Shown here in pieces: positions 11,753 to 21,060 of a DNA stretch of 64,000 bases. The position numbers and the translations under genes were made by a program. The notes beneath the pieces were generated by a model. It saw nothing but the letters and a program-made list of their open reading frames with translations. It was not told where the DNA came from and did not search any database. Every line of letters starts with the position of its first letter. The stretch's first letter is position 1. The stretch is from Phoronis australis (Eukaryota; Phoronida; Phoronidae), in assembly GCA_002633005.1 (NCBI GenBank), contig NMRA01000258.1:1-64000 (forward strand). The letters are read 5' to 3'.

Positions 11753-12209
11753 AATGGGCATTCTTCTCCATTTGAATATATTCACCAAATGTTCTGGATT
11801 GGATTTGGGTTCACACGGACACAGCCACGGACTTGGTAATTCCCACGGACACAGTCACGGCTTGGGCCAGCACAGATACAAAGAAGACATGGAGGGTCGA
11901 TTGCTATCCAAGGACCCTCGACCAATGGATTACAAATCTTTGCGAAACGGAATCAGTAATGACGTGGAATTGTGTGAGCAAAACAGAGACAGCGAACAGC
12001 ACAGCAGCACTAGTGAAATTAATGCCAATTTAATTGCGAAACGTCGAGACAGTGCCCAAGATGCGGATGTCGGAAATAAGTCAAGCGAAAAAACAAACTC
12101 GAAACATCAGCAAAAAAGCATCTTACTGAGAGCTGCATTTATTCACATTATTGGAGATCTGTTACAAAGTATTGGCGTTTTCATAGCGGCTGTCATCATT
12201 AAGTGTAGG
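11753..12209 (+). CDS. Zinc transporter ZnT, exon with His-rich loop and TM5
   Basis: The acceptor is CCTGTTCCAG (AG 11751-11752) and the donor GTAGGT begins at 12210. Its first base completes the split codon from 5721, giving NIIMGILLHL across the junction, the end of TM4. A cytosolic loop of about 110 residues follows, with a HGHSHGLGNSHGHSHG zinc-binding stretch and a polar, serine-rich part. TM5 contains HIIGD, the family's HxxxD zinc-site motif, then LLQSIGVFIAAVII. The loop is longer than in the usual ZnT2/3 proteins. The open frame continues to 12485 but that part reads into intron. Confidence 0.9.
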
Positions 12210-13481
12210 GTAGGTAATATGCAAGGGGTGACAATAACATCATGCCCGTGCCTTCCAATTTCCAGTTACTATCCCCTAAACTCTAGTCCTGGACCGGCAG
12301 AAAAATTTCAGCTGCAGGCAAGAGGAGCTGCCGAGTTTGGGATTTTATCATCTGGATTAGAGCTTTTCGATTCTTGTATGGAATTTAGGGGACAGGTCTC
12401 AGGGGAAGTTGTATTGTCGTTCTGGGGTCAGATGGTCGGGACTACATCGTTGCTGGAATTTGGAGGCGTATTCCTGGAATTGTGATCCCTTAATATCATG
12501 TGACAATAATCGCCGGCACGTATGATGGTCAATACAAATAAGAATCAATTGACATGAAAGTAAAATAAGAGTAAATTCATAGTTGGCGCAATCATTACAA
12601 ACATTACGCCTGTGGCAGAGACTGACAAACGTGCTGCTTTCGAAAGTTCCTGAGCGTTCACTTTCTTTCTCTGTGCCAGGGATAACTATCTTTGGGCGAG
12701 GGATAGGTATCTCTGGGCAAAGGATATCTGTGTCTGGGCAAGGGATAGTAAAAAAGAACAGCAGCTATTCGTTCGATACCGACGTAGTAATTTGTTTAAA
12801 AAGTGACATTATCGGCGACAAAAAGTGATTTTTCGAGACTAGTTTTTAGGGTCGATTCGAAGCGGGAACTATGGAACCTCCCCGGTAGCAGTCAAACGCT
12901 CGGCTGACGAGCTAAATCCCGATAGATAAATAGCAGAAAATACTTTAAGCGTAACTGCTAACGTCACCTGCCTTGATTTCATCGAATGTCTAACAGACAG
13001 CGACAAGTATTGATAATTTGGAATAAAAATCACAATTAAACCCAACGGATTTTATTGTTTTATAGCTCAAATCAAAGCTATAAACTTCAAAAAGACTATA
13101 TTGTTCAACAATAATTCCAAAAATATGTTTGTGGCTGCAAAAACGATACTTTTTGACATATTTAAGGTGTGCGCTTGCGTAATACCCCTGGGTTTAGACG
13201 TGCATGAATTCCAGGTACCAAACCTTAGTTCGGAGATGCCGCTTATCGCATATCGGAGTCTTTTGGGGGCAAAAATCGAACAAGCTATTCCTTTTGTCTA
13301 GAAGCTTATTACCAATTTTACGCTTTGTTGACGTGATTATTTTGACTAGGACTACCAACCGCCTTTATTCTTGGTCATTGTGACACTCATTAGGAACATT
13401 ACGTCATGTCCTTACAGTTCTAGCATGACGTAACTTCAATAGACTTAGGTGATGCTAATTCTAATATCTGTTTTCTTGCAG
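12210..13481. other. ZnT intron
   Basis: Non-coding. Near 12690-12750 there are three imperfect copies of a ~21-bp unit, TATCTCTGGGCAAGGGA-like. Confidence 0.55.
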
Positions 13482-13587
13482 CCTGATCTAAAGGTGGTGG
13501 ACCCAATTTGTACCTTCCTGTTTTCTCTGTTGGTAATTTTCACTACAATCAACGTGCTCAAAGACGTGTTTTATGTCCTTATGGAAG
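13482..13587 (+). CDS. Zinc transporter ZnT, exon with TM6
   Basis: The acceptor is TTTTCTTGCAG (AG 13480-13481) and the donor GTAAGG starts at 13588. It begins in phase 0, matching the previous exon, and encodes PDLKVVDPICTFLFSLLVIF then TTINVLKDVFYVLMEG. The VDPICTF motif and the closing LMEG are diagnostic of ZnT2/3/4/8 TM6 and the entry to the cytosolic C-terminal domain. It ends after one base of the glycine codon. The following exon, which should encode a C-terminal domain with a DLHIW-type motif, was not found before 24 kb. Confidence 0.9.
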
Positions 13588-14904
13588 GTAAGGTTTACGA
13601 TCAGTTACACTGACAATACGATTTATAATGTGAACCGCCGTGCACCGTACCTCCAGTTTCTTCATCCGGTGACCATGTCTGGAGGGCAACTTCATTTTTT
13701 ATGTGTCTATATATAACTTAAAGCATTTGATAGTCAAAATGTCCCCTGATCATAAGTGGCTTCTTTTCTGTACAAAAGCAGATTTTTCTGCAAGTGGTAC
13801 TGTATACTGTCTCTTTAGCCAATGGAAAGCTCCGTGTATAGGTCCACGAGGTCATATTCTGTTATATTTTGTCAGTTTTTGATGTAGCCTATGCTCCGTT
13901 TAACAACATTACCAAAGAGGTAGACTTAATTCAATTTGACTTTGGAAGGCTCAGTGTTCGAAAGCTTGCGTGAGTTCGGTTAAATGTTGTTTCTACAACC
14001 AGTCAACAACCTCTGTACAATTATAGAAGAAACGGGTAAACAAACTGGGAAAATATTTTTATTAACATGACAAAGAATCACTTAACATCAATTTTGAGAA
14101 CAAAGATATTTTTGATGTTTTAATGCTTTTGTTGAGAGAGAGGGGGAAAAGACACATTAAGTTTATTAACTTACATAACGGTTGGTGGAACAGCATGTGA
14201 GTGTGTGTGTGCGAGCGTGCGTGCGTGCGTGTGAGTGTGTGTGCGTTTGTGTGCTCGTGTATGTGTGTGCATGCGTCTATGTGTTCAAAAATAAGCAGTG
14301 TTTCTCTGTAATAGTACAATTTGCATATGGTTATTCACCATGGACGTCCAGTTGCAAGAAATGTGGCTTGAGTCATTTTCATAGTAAATAAGCATCTAAA
14401 ATTTTATCCTTGTAATATCTCGAAAGTACAGAAAGTGAATGGGTGTTTATCTTATCTAGAACTGCAGAGGGTATTTTACTTTCGTTGATAATTCTATGTA
14501 CTTGAAAACTGATTTTGCAACTGAAATTGATTTATAAATGAAGTCTTGAGTATAGGATTGTAGTTGCGATACAATAACATTTTCTAAGAGATCTGGCGAA
14601 GGAGAATTCTTTGTAATTGGTTGTTTCGATTGTGATATCAAATGAAATTGGATTGAAAGTGATGTGTGAGTTGATTATGTAAATTTTCAAACAGTATATA
14701 GTAAGAGCGCCTTCAAGCAGTGGTACTTTTAATAATTAGTTCATTGGATTTTTATGGCCGAATTAATGTGAGTTAGTGATTATTCTTCAAGAAGCCTGGA
14801 ACGCGAAAAACAGACTGGATTGCATTATTCAGAGTGGTTCTCTGACATTGAAACAGAAGTCAACCTTCTCATCAGTATATTTACAGTTTGTTCGTAAAGG
14901 TTTT
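13588..14904. other. Intron or intergenic sequence after the last ZnT exon found
   Basis: AT-rich, with no convincing exon. It contains the TG microsatellite at 14194-14282. Confidence 0.5.
14194..14282. repeat. (TG)n microsatellite with CG interruptions
   Basis: GTGTGTGTGCGAGCGTGCGT-type dinucleotide repeat. ORFs on both strands here encode only low-complexity C/V/A or H/T runs. Confidence 0.9.
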
Positions 14905-15270
14905 GGGAATTTCTGTTGATGTCAAAGCATTTTTCTTTTACTTTCAAATTTAAATAAACGATTTGTCAACTGCTCGTCGATTGATTTCCTTCTTTGGTAT
15001 GGCAAGACAAAAACGTAGCACATTTCCCTTACATGAAAAATGTGACCTTTGACTTTTGATGTGAAGCAAACAATGGTGACTTCAAGCAGCAGCCAGCCGG
15101 ATTAAGAAGCAATCGATTAGTTATAAAGGTGTCATAGTATAAAAATATATTTTAAGGTGCACTTGGAATTATTTTTGGAAATTACTAGCTTCACTGGCAT
15201 GCCTCATATTGTGCTGTAGACCTCACGTTCGGAGTGCGATCACACATGATACAAGCATGTCGACTCAGTG
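14905..15270 (-). repeat. Dispersed repeat family A, copy 2 (reverse)
   Basis: Reverse-complement match to parts of 3840-4200: the CTGCTCGTCGA block, GTGACCTTTGACTTTTGATG, and GGCATGCCTCATATTGTGCT against AGCACAGTATGGGGCATGCC. The order of the two halves differs from copy 1, so it is rearranged or only partly homologous. Confidence 0.55.
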
Positions 15271-15412
15271 ATTGTGTTCCACATAATATCTCAGATATCT
15301 CGGAATATACGGACAGGAATTTGTGCGCAACTGTATTAAGACCTAGAGACAGTGGGATTATCACAAATGTGAGTTTTATGGACAGTCCATAGTCTACAGG
15401 ACAAAACTGTAT

Positions 15413-16085
15413 TTGTTGCTACGCCTATCTCTCGTCTCTGCATTGTTGGTGCGTAATCCGCCATTACAATGCCAAGAAGCAAAGACAACGGGCCGCGCTA
15501 ATATTCGCAGCTCCATTGCTGACTATATGAGCCCCAATCAAGGTATCTCAAACAAAGATCTTTTGGAATTATCAAATAAGCGATTCGAAAATATGGGGAA
15601 AAGAATTCAACAAACTCAGAACAGAATATGAAGACACGAAAAGAGAGAACGAAAAATTGAAAGTGTTTATTAAAGATCCGAGCGCGAAAATTGATGACCT
15701 AGAAAATCGATCCAGGCGTGATTACGTAATCGTCCATGGCTTGAGTAAATCTTGCCAAAGAGCATTTAGGTATCGATATCCATGTCGAGAGGGCACACAG
15801 AATGGGAAAGAAAATAAACGGAAAGACCCATTGTTAATGCGTCTTCTAAAGACAAGATCAACAATTTGAAGAAACGCAAAAACCTAAAAAAAAAAAACAG
15901 CCATCCACATAACTGAAGATTTCTCAGTTAGAGTGCGCAATGCCAGAAAAGAATTATATAAATTCTCGAAGGAAAACGACATGGAAATTGCAAGCATACG
16001 ATATGACAAACTCATTCACGTTAGGAAAACTTATATGTACGACGACGACAACAAGAGAGTGTTTGAATGCAACAGATAGGATGGA
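15413..16085 (+). pseudogene. Non-LTR retrotransposon ORF1 remnant
   Basis: Read across frames it contains a coiled-coil-like lead (NKDLLELSNKRFENMGKRIQ), then IDDLENRSRRDYVIVHGLS at about 15687-15750. LENRSRR followed by a short hydrophobic strand is typical of ORF1 proteins of several LINE clades. It is followed by basic sequence (MGKKINGKT-like in another frame) and a C-terminal KTYMYDDDNKRVFECNR segment near 16030-16078. Frameshifts are frequent. The EN-bearing ORF2 fragment starts about 40 bp downstream. Confidence 0.65.
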
Positions 16086-16124
16086 GGCCAAGGCCCACCT
16101 CTGTACACAAACGGCATATCCTTG

Positions 16125-16700
16125 ATGAGCTGGAACGCACGTGGTCTCGCGTAAAAGATTGGACAATCTGCGGTTATTGACTTTATATCCAGGTATCAAT
16201 TAGATTAGCAGTCAGTGAAACATGGGCAAATAAACCAAAGCAGTTTAGTGAACCAGGCTATGTAAGTTTTGATGTGCAAAAAGAGAAGAAAATTTGGAAG
16301 AAACTCCGGAGGAGTGAGCGCATTTATCAAACATGAATTAGGAAAATATTTACTCAGGTGTTTGAAGGTTGATCATAATCACTTTCTTGTCTTAAAGGGG
16401 GACAAAAGGTTGTTTAAGACGGACAACGATGTTATTATTTGCTTTATTTATGTAGTCCCAGAAGGGTCGCCAGTATATGAAAACTCCTCAGAGAAGAATG
16501 GAGTAACACTGCTTTGCCAGGAGTTGTGGAATTTGTATCATATGTTTTGTGATTGTCATTTTGTTGTTATGGTTGACCTAAATGCTTGAGGTGGAAACTT
16601 GCATTATACTTTGGATGACAGTGCAGATTTCTTACCGTGTCAAGATTGGTACGATAGTGACACATTTTGTTCGCCCAGGCAGTCTAAGGATGAAACTGTA
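16125..16700 (+). pseudogene. LINE ORF2 endonuclease (AP-endonuclease-like) remnant
   Basis: It starts with SWNARGL at about 16129, the usual opening of the endonuclease/exonuclease/phosphatase domain of LINE ORF2. SETWANKP and FSEPGY follow near 16210-16260. Then comes an open stretch (16269-16589) with RNSGGVSAFIKHEL, VIICFIYVVPEGSP and FVVMVDLNA. VVMVDLNA corresponds to the GDFN/GDLN active-site segment with a glycine-to-valine change. CQDWYDSDTFCSPRQSKD follows. At least two frameshifts and a stop in place of the next codon. It ends abruptly at about 16700, where oppositely oriented RT sequence begins. Confidence 0.75.
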
Positions 16701-16702
16701 AA

Positions 16703-17251
16703 TTATATTGAGATGTGTTGTAACATTCCACCTTTTCTGAAAACAATTATCTTAGTCTTCGACATGTTAACAATCAATTTCCATTTCTGACTATACTCAT
16801 ATAAAATGTTCAATTTTTTCTGCAGTCCTTTCACACTATAAGAAAATAAAACCAAATCATCAGCAAAGAGCAGATGCAATAATTCAGCTGAACCCATGGA
16901 AATTTTTTCACCGCCACCGGATTCTAATTCTTGTTCGAGATCGTTTATAAATAAAATAAACAAAAACGGTGATAGCTGAGAGCCTTGTTTTAGACCATTA
17001 TGACAATCAAAGAACTCCGTGTAGCTTCCGTTACTCAGTCTCACGCACGCTTTTACTTCAGCGTACATTGTTTTGATTATCTTATACATCTTACCTTCTA
17101 TGTGATTGTTCTTTAATTTAAAATACAATGGGCTTCTATGTATACTGTCATAGGCTGCCTTAAAATCCACGAAAGCACAATAAAATCTACCTTTCTCTCG
17201 TGTCGAATATTTAATTATTAACGTATATAAAGCAAACATGTGATCCACCGT
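16703..17251 (-). pseudogene. LINE reverse transcriptase fragment, interrupted by Polinton 2
   Basis: An open minus-strand frame with RT palm motifs in order: YCAFVDFKAAYDSIHR, GLKQGSQLSPFLFILFINDL, LLFADDLVLFS (catalytic FADD) and WKLIVNMSKTKIIVFRKGG. These are the 3' palm motifs of a jockey/CR1/L2-like RT. The upstream part is cut at 17251, where the Polinton AGTAGT terminus begins. The thumb and 3' end are missing because the frame runs into the opposite-strand EN fragment at about 16702. Confidence 0.9.
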
Positions 17252-18000
17252 AGTAGTATAGTAAGTCATTTAGCACGCCTGTTTTGAGGCTCCTCGGTCA
17301 AAGGTCAAAGGTCACCAAGGTCAAGGTCATCAATGTCACCAAGGTCAAGGTCATCGGTGTGAAAGGTCAAAGGTCACCAAGCTCAAGGTCATCAATGTGA
17401 AAGGTCAAAGGTCATCAATGTGAAAGGTTAAAGGTCATCAATGTGAAAGGTCAAGGTCATCTGTGTGAAAGGTCAAGGTCATCTATGTGAAAGGTCAAAG
17501 GTCACGTGTAATAACGGCAATCGGAAGGGACACCATCCGCCTACCGGACGGATGTGTCAATGACGTCACGCCTCATGACGTAATAGGTTTAATTGGACCC
17601 GTTAGAAAGGCAACTCGATGCCTGTTTTGCGGCTCCTAGCAACGAATCGAGAATCGAAACAAAAGAGGGATGCTGAATAAGAACAAAACGTGGATTACCT
17701 TATGTCGTGTGCGCCGAGTGTCGTCGTTGTATATTGTGTCATCAAAAACAAAGGCGTATACCAAAGGGGATAACCACCCAACTCAACAACAGATGTCGCG
17801 TAAAGTCTAACCCAGGCCCCGACCGTACTAAGCGAATCGTACTCGTAGTAATAAGAAGCGACCAGCTAACGCAGAACATAAGACCGATAGCGTTTAAACG
17901 TGTATTAATGACAAACCAACACTACAAAAATCATCCAGACTTTCAGACATACCCGTACCAGTGGTCGATTATTAAGACCCAATTATTAAATGTTCGGGCT
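17252..18000. repeat. Left terminal inverted repeat of Polinton element 2
   Basis: Sequence from AGTAGT to about 18000 resembles the TIRs of element 1 (ACTACAAAAATCATCMAGACKTTCAG, the cgtacaagtrktmmattatt area, and the GCGCCGAGTGTCGTCGTTG block near the CGCGTCGTCTTTG block of element 1). It carries a minisatellite of AGGTCA motifs that is nearly absent from element 1. Confidence 0.75.
17297..17515 (+). repeat. Sub-terminal minisatellite of AGGTCA half-sites
   Basis: About ten units of ~21-23 bp with the form ATCAATGTGAAAGGTCAAAG-GTC. Several contain AGGTCA-A-AGGTCA, a perfect direct repeat with 1-bp spacing (near 17302, 17372, 17402 and 17491). Others contain directly abutting AGGTCAAGGTCA. 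AGGTCA is the core half-site of nuclear receptors. Whether any receptor binds here is unknown. Confidence 0.85.
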
Positions 18001-18262
18001 CTTCGTATTAGTTGTGTAATGGATGATTATCATTTCTTATATAACTTTTCCATAGATTACTGTATACAAGGTCAATTAAGTGTAATTCCGATACGTTTAA
18101 TTCAAATCCATCTGCTTTAATAACATTCCCGATCGTTTCAGAACTTTTGAAAGTCAAATGTCTTTCTTTATACTCGATGCATGACCTGCATTTTGAACCA
18201 ACCTACGCGTGCATGCCACATCAATTATTTATTATCTATCTACATTAACGAGGCTACACACT

Positions 18263-18595
18263 TAGTTTATAAAAAGCCTCAAACGCCGGAGATATTAGGA
18301 AACTGGGTAGAGATTTGACGGGGTCTACAACCGGCAAACCAATCCGAGATCAGAGTTTGCGAGTTGGCGGTAAGTTATCATTTTCTTAACTCTTCTCTTT
18401 ACAATTTTTTTTTTAAATTTCGTTTCGCGTAGTTGGTGCACGATCCTTTGTTGTTTTTGATCAACCGTCTATATTTGATATGCAAGATTTAATATTCTTT
18501 TTTTTTTTTTTTATTTATTTATTTATTTTTTTTATTTTGTAGGTTGATCATCCTCTGAAGTTGTCTAAAATTTCTGTACCAACACTACCTCTCTG
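18263..18595 (+). promoter_or_regulatory. Possible TATA promoter with spliced non-coding leader, pointing inward
   Basis: TTTATAAAAAG near 18267 resembles a TATA box. About 95 bp downstream is a donor G|GTAAGTTA at 18369. A T-rich tract ends in TTTTGTAG (AG 18541-18542). After a 53-bp segment comes a second donor G|GTAAGTTT at 18596. The order TATA, exon, intron, short exon, donor suggests a spliced 5' leader on the plus strand. The genes it would serve lie on the opposite strand, so rearrangement or a lost gene is implied. No transcript evidence. Confidence 0.35.
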
Positions 18596-18786
18596 GTAAG
18601 TTTAACATAAGTAATTCCGATTATTCCAATATTTTTTATTTTCTTTTTCCATAACCAAACATTAACACACGTCAATAACCAATATATGTATTCAATCTAA
18701 TATTCTCAGTAGCTTAAATACATATAGGTTACAATGGGCGTTCACACCTTGAATACTGAATATGTATATACATGTACGAGTTGCGA

Positions 18787-19239
18787 TTACATTAATCCGT
18801 TCACAAATTCCGAAACACAGAGATCGTTAGTTTTAGTGTCTTTATCAAACAAATTCGCGATAAAGTCCATGCTCCATGCTCGGCAACGATACAACAAATA
18901 AAATATACAATATTGTCCACAAACTGTCGACGAAAGTCCCTGGAGTTGTCTGGTCTGAGTTGTCCATCCCTTGGTATTCTTGTCCAGAAAATCTCGCAAG
19001 TGGTCCGATAGCGGTCCCAAGCCGTACGAGTCAAAATATTCTCCTTTTCCATCCTGGTTTAGATAAATAGCCACCCAGTGTGTTCCAGGTTTGTGGCTAG
19101 GATCGTAGTTGCAAACGTAAGCATGCGGATGTGAAACGACACCGAGGTTACACAATTCATCACTCGCCAGACAACCGCCAAAGACCGGTCCAACAAAGTC
19201 ATCGGTTTCTAGAATCGCAGTAATCTGGTCAGTCCTCAT
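18787..19239 (-). CDS. Polinton maturation cysteine protease (adenain-like)
   Basis: A 150-residue protein of the adenovirus-protease (C5) type, which processes capsid precursors in Polintons and related viruses. Catalytic elements are in the expected order: His54 in GTHWVAIYL, an acidic residue at 67-70 in GEYFDSYGLGP, a Gln near 98-100, and Cys107 in STVCGQYCIFYLLY. The start ATG overlaps the stop of the major capsid gene as ATGA, which supports this start. The ORF is intact and of typical length. It is the last gene of the minus-strand cassette. I see no disabling mutation. Confidence 0.9.
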   Translation of the reverse strand: MRTDQITAILETDDFVGPVFGGCLASDELCNLGVVSHPHAYVCNYDPSHKPGTHWVAIYLNQDGKGEYFDSYGLGPLSDHLRDFLDKNTKGWTTQTRQLQGLSSTVCGQYCIFYLLYRCRAWSMDFIANLFDKDTKTNDLCVSEFVNGLM

Positions 19240-20543
19240 GGTGTGAAATCAAACAAGACGTTTCTAGCTCTGTCAATTTCCACAATGTTCTCAAACTCCG
19301 CGTAACAAACGGCGTTTATGGTAGAAGGCAGCGCCGATGCGAAATGAACTTCCAAGCGGAGGTTTCCTTGTTTTATGAGATTAAAGTGACCCCCATCCGA
19401 TAAGTCGGGGGTCAGATCAAAAGCAAACAGCGTGTTGCCACCGGCATAATCCAAACGTCCTATGTCGTTGCCTTCGTCCTCATAATTCTGTCCCGTTCCC
19501 GAAAATAAGGTCGTGAAAGCTCTAACGAACCTAGATTGGTCAAATTTCGGTTGCAGTGGTTTAGAAGGGACTTGCACCCCATCGACGTAAAGAGAGAGAT
19601 AATTGATGTCGTAATGTTTGAAATTGAAAGGGTTCTTGGCGTACGATCCGTTGTAGGCGTCTGTATCACAAAAGCCCACAATAACCCTCTTAGGAATTTG
19701 ACCTAAAAACAAATTCTCTTGCGTCATAGACAAATGTCCTGCTGGGATTGAAAACACTTTGCATTCGACGCGTCGCAGAGGGTACTTCGCGGTGCTTTTC
19801 TCGAGGGCCTTTATGTGTGCTAGCTGCACAGTGGGACTGAGTTTCACTTTCCTGACGAATAAGGCGGCGTCCTGGATCTTGATTTTGAAACTCGCACCAG
19901 CTGTCGGTGACATGACGGCGAACGAGTTCTTGCTTCGCACCAGTCTTATCTTTATGTCAACGTTGTTGAGTAGGTATCTGTCTTGCATAAATATGTCACT
20001 GTGCAGTTTCCCTTTCATGTCGATGGTAGCGCTTCCTGCCGCAAGATTTTTACGCGTCTTGTATCCTAAATTAACGTCGGTTAGGGTGTCAAATTTCTCG
20101 CTCGTATCCTTGTACCACAGCGCTGCAGTCAAATGTCCGTTCTTGGCCTCGCTGCCGTAAGACAACAATGTTTCCAAGTAGGCTCTGTAACCGTAAGTGT
20201 TGGTTGAAGGAGAAATCAATTTTTCGTTCAGAGAGATGTCGACTTGACTGAACATCGAATGTAGCCATAAGTTGGTAGGGGCACAGTCGGCATCCACAGC
20301 GACATCCGATCCATCCGCGTTGGTTATTTTTGCCCTGACGTAAAATTCTGTGTTTGCCAAATCCACGTATTCGTCACCCGAACCAGAGACAAAAAATTGC
20401 AGCGGCCCGTCGTCCTTGACGCTGGATATGGGGTTGTGTTCCACCCACTGACCGTGTTCAATGCTTGTCTGAGTAGGAGGCACGGCAAACAAATCGAGCT
20501 CACTTTTAACACACTCACAAGACTTGTCGTGTACGAAAGCCAT
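19236..20543 (-). CDS. Polinton major capsid protein (double jelly-roll, hexon-like)
   Basis: An intact ORF of 435 residues. Its organisation and motifs match Polinton major capsid proteins, often annotated in animals as transposon-derived F54H12.2-like. Examples are an early FFVSGSGDEYVDLANTEFYV, NLWLHSMFSQVDISLNEKLI, TYGYRAYLETLLSYG and near the C-terminus NLIKQGNLRLEVHFA. Such proteins form trimeric capsomers with two vertical jelly rolls. Its start lies one base after the stop of the upstream basic protein, and its stop overlaps the protease start. No frameshift or stop is seen over the whole length. Confidence 0.92.
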   Translation of the reverse strand: MAFVHDKSCECVKSELDLFAVPPTQTSIEHGQWVEHNPISSVKDDGPLQFFVSGSGDEYVDLANTEFYVRAKITNADGSDVAVDADCAPTNLWLHSMFSQVDISLNEKLISPSTNTYGYRAYLETLLSYGSEAKNGHLTAALWYKDTSEKFDTLTDVNLGYKTRKNLAAGSATIDMKGKLHSDIFMQDRYLLNNVDIKIRLVRSKNSFAVMSPTAGASFKIKIQDAALFVRKVKLSPTVQLAHIKALEKSTAKYPLRRVECKVFSIPAGHLSMTQENLFLGQIPKRVIVGFCDTDAYNGSYAKNPFNFKHYDINYLSLYVDGVQVPSKPLQPKFDQSRFVRAFTTLFSGTGQNYEDEGNDIGRLDYAGGNTLFAFDLTPDLSDGGHFNLIKQGNLRLEVHFASALPSTINAVCYAEFENIVEIDRARNVLFDFTP

Positions 20544-20544
20544 C

Positions 20545-20991
20545 CTAAGAAAAGATGTCTCTGCGTTGCGATGTTGCTCTTTTCTTCCCTCTGTTTGAAC
20601 TAACTCTTTTGGATGATTTTCTACGTTTTATAGCCTTGTGAGGCGTACCCGGAGGGCGTGCACCAACAAACGAGGAAGCTTTGTTCAACAACTCCCCCGC
20701 AGCCTTCCTGGACCGTTCTACGGCGGCTGTTTTTGCATTTTTCCCTTGCAACAAGTCACCCGCAAAGTCAATTCCAGTTCTTAAAGCTTGCTTTCCAATT
20801 GCAGCGGCTCCTTTTTTGAGCAGGGGTAGGGCTGAACGAAACAGTCCCCCTATAACGGAACCAATGCCGTGCCCCCTTTGCGTGCGAGCGCCGACGAAAA
20901 CGGGAAGACCGCTCCCCGCTTGTACGGTGTAGTAGTCGTCGTAGAGGTGGCGGTTGCTTTCGGAGCTATATAATTTTTTAGATCGTCTCAT
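20545..20991 (-). CDS. Polinton small basic virion-core-like protein
   Basis: 148 residues. The N-terminal part has YYTVQAGSGLPVFVGARTQR, then a glycine/leucine amphipathic stretch (GIGSVIGGLFRSALPLLKKG) and an alanine/lysine-rich middle. The C-terminus is strongly basic (IKRRKSSKRVSSNRGKKR). Its composition and position next to the major capsid gene suit the small virion proteins of Polintons and adintoviruses, which some authors compare with adenovirus pX or pVI. That comparison is tentative. The stop is 1 bp before the capsid ATG. Confidence 0.75.
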   Translation of the reverse strand: MRRSKKLYSSESNRHLYDDYYTVQAGSGLPVFVGARTQRGHGIGSVIGGLFRSALPLLKKGAAAIGKQALRTGIDFAGDLLQGKNAKTAAVERSRKAAGELLNKASSFVGARPPGTPHKAIKRRKSSKRVSSNRGKKRATSQRRDIFS

Positions 20992-21060
20992 CTTGTGTTG
21001 AGCACAGTCGTCTCTTGTAGAATGAGGGTTCGCGGCTTATTCAATCTCTTTTATGGGTTG

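Noticed and set aside
12210-12485. C-terminal extension of the zinc-transporter ORF
   Set aside because: The frame continues past a GTAGGT donor, but the sequence loses similarity to ZnT proteins, while the exon at 13482 continues the family alignment exactly in phase.
14062-14391. Cys/Val- and His/Thr-rich ORFs around 14.2 kb
   Set aside because: Dinucleotide-repeat translation.
15657-17251. Twin-priming (5' inversion) of a LINE
   Set aside because: In twin priming the 5' sides of the two segments meet. Here the 3' sides of EN and RT meet, so the model does not fit.
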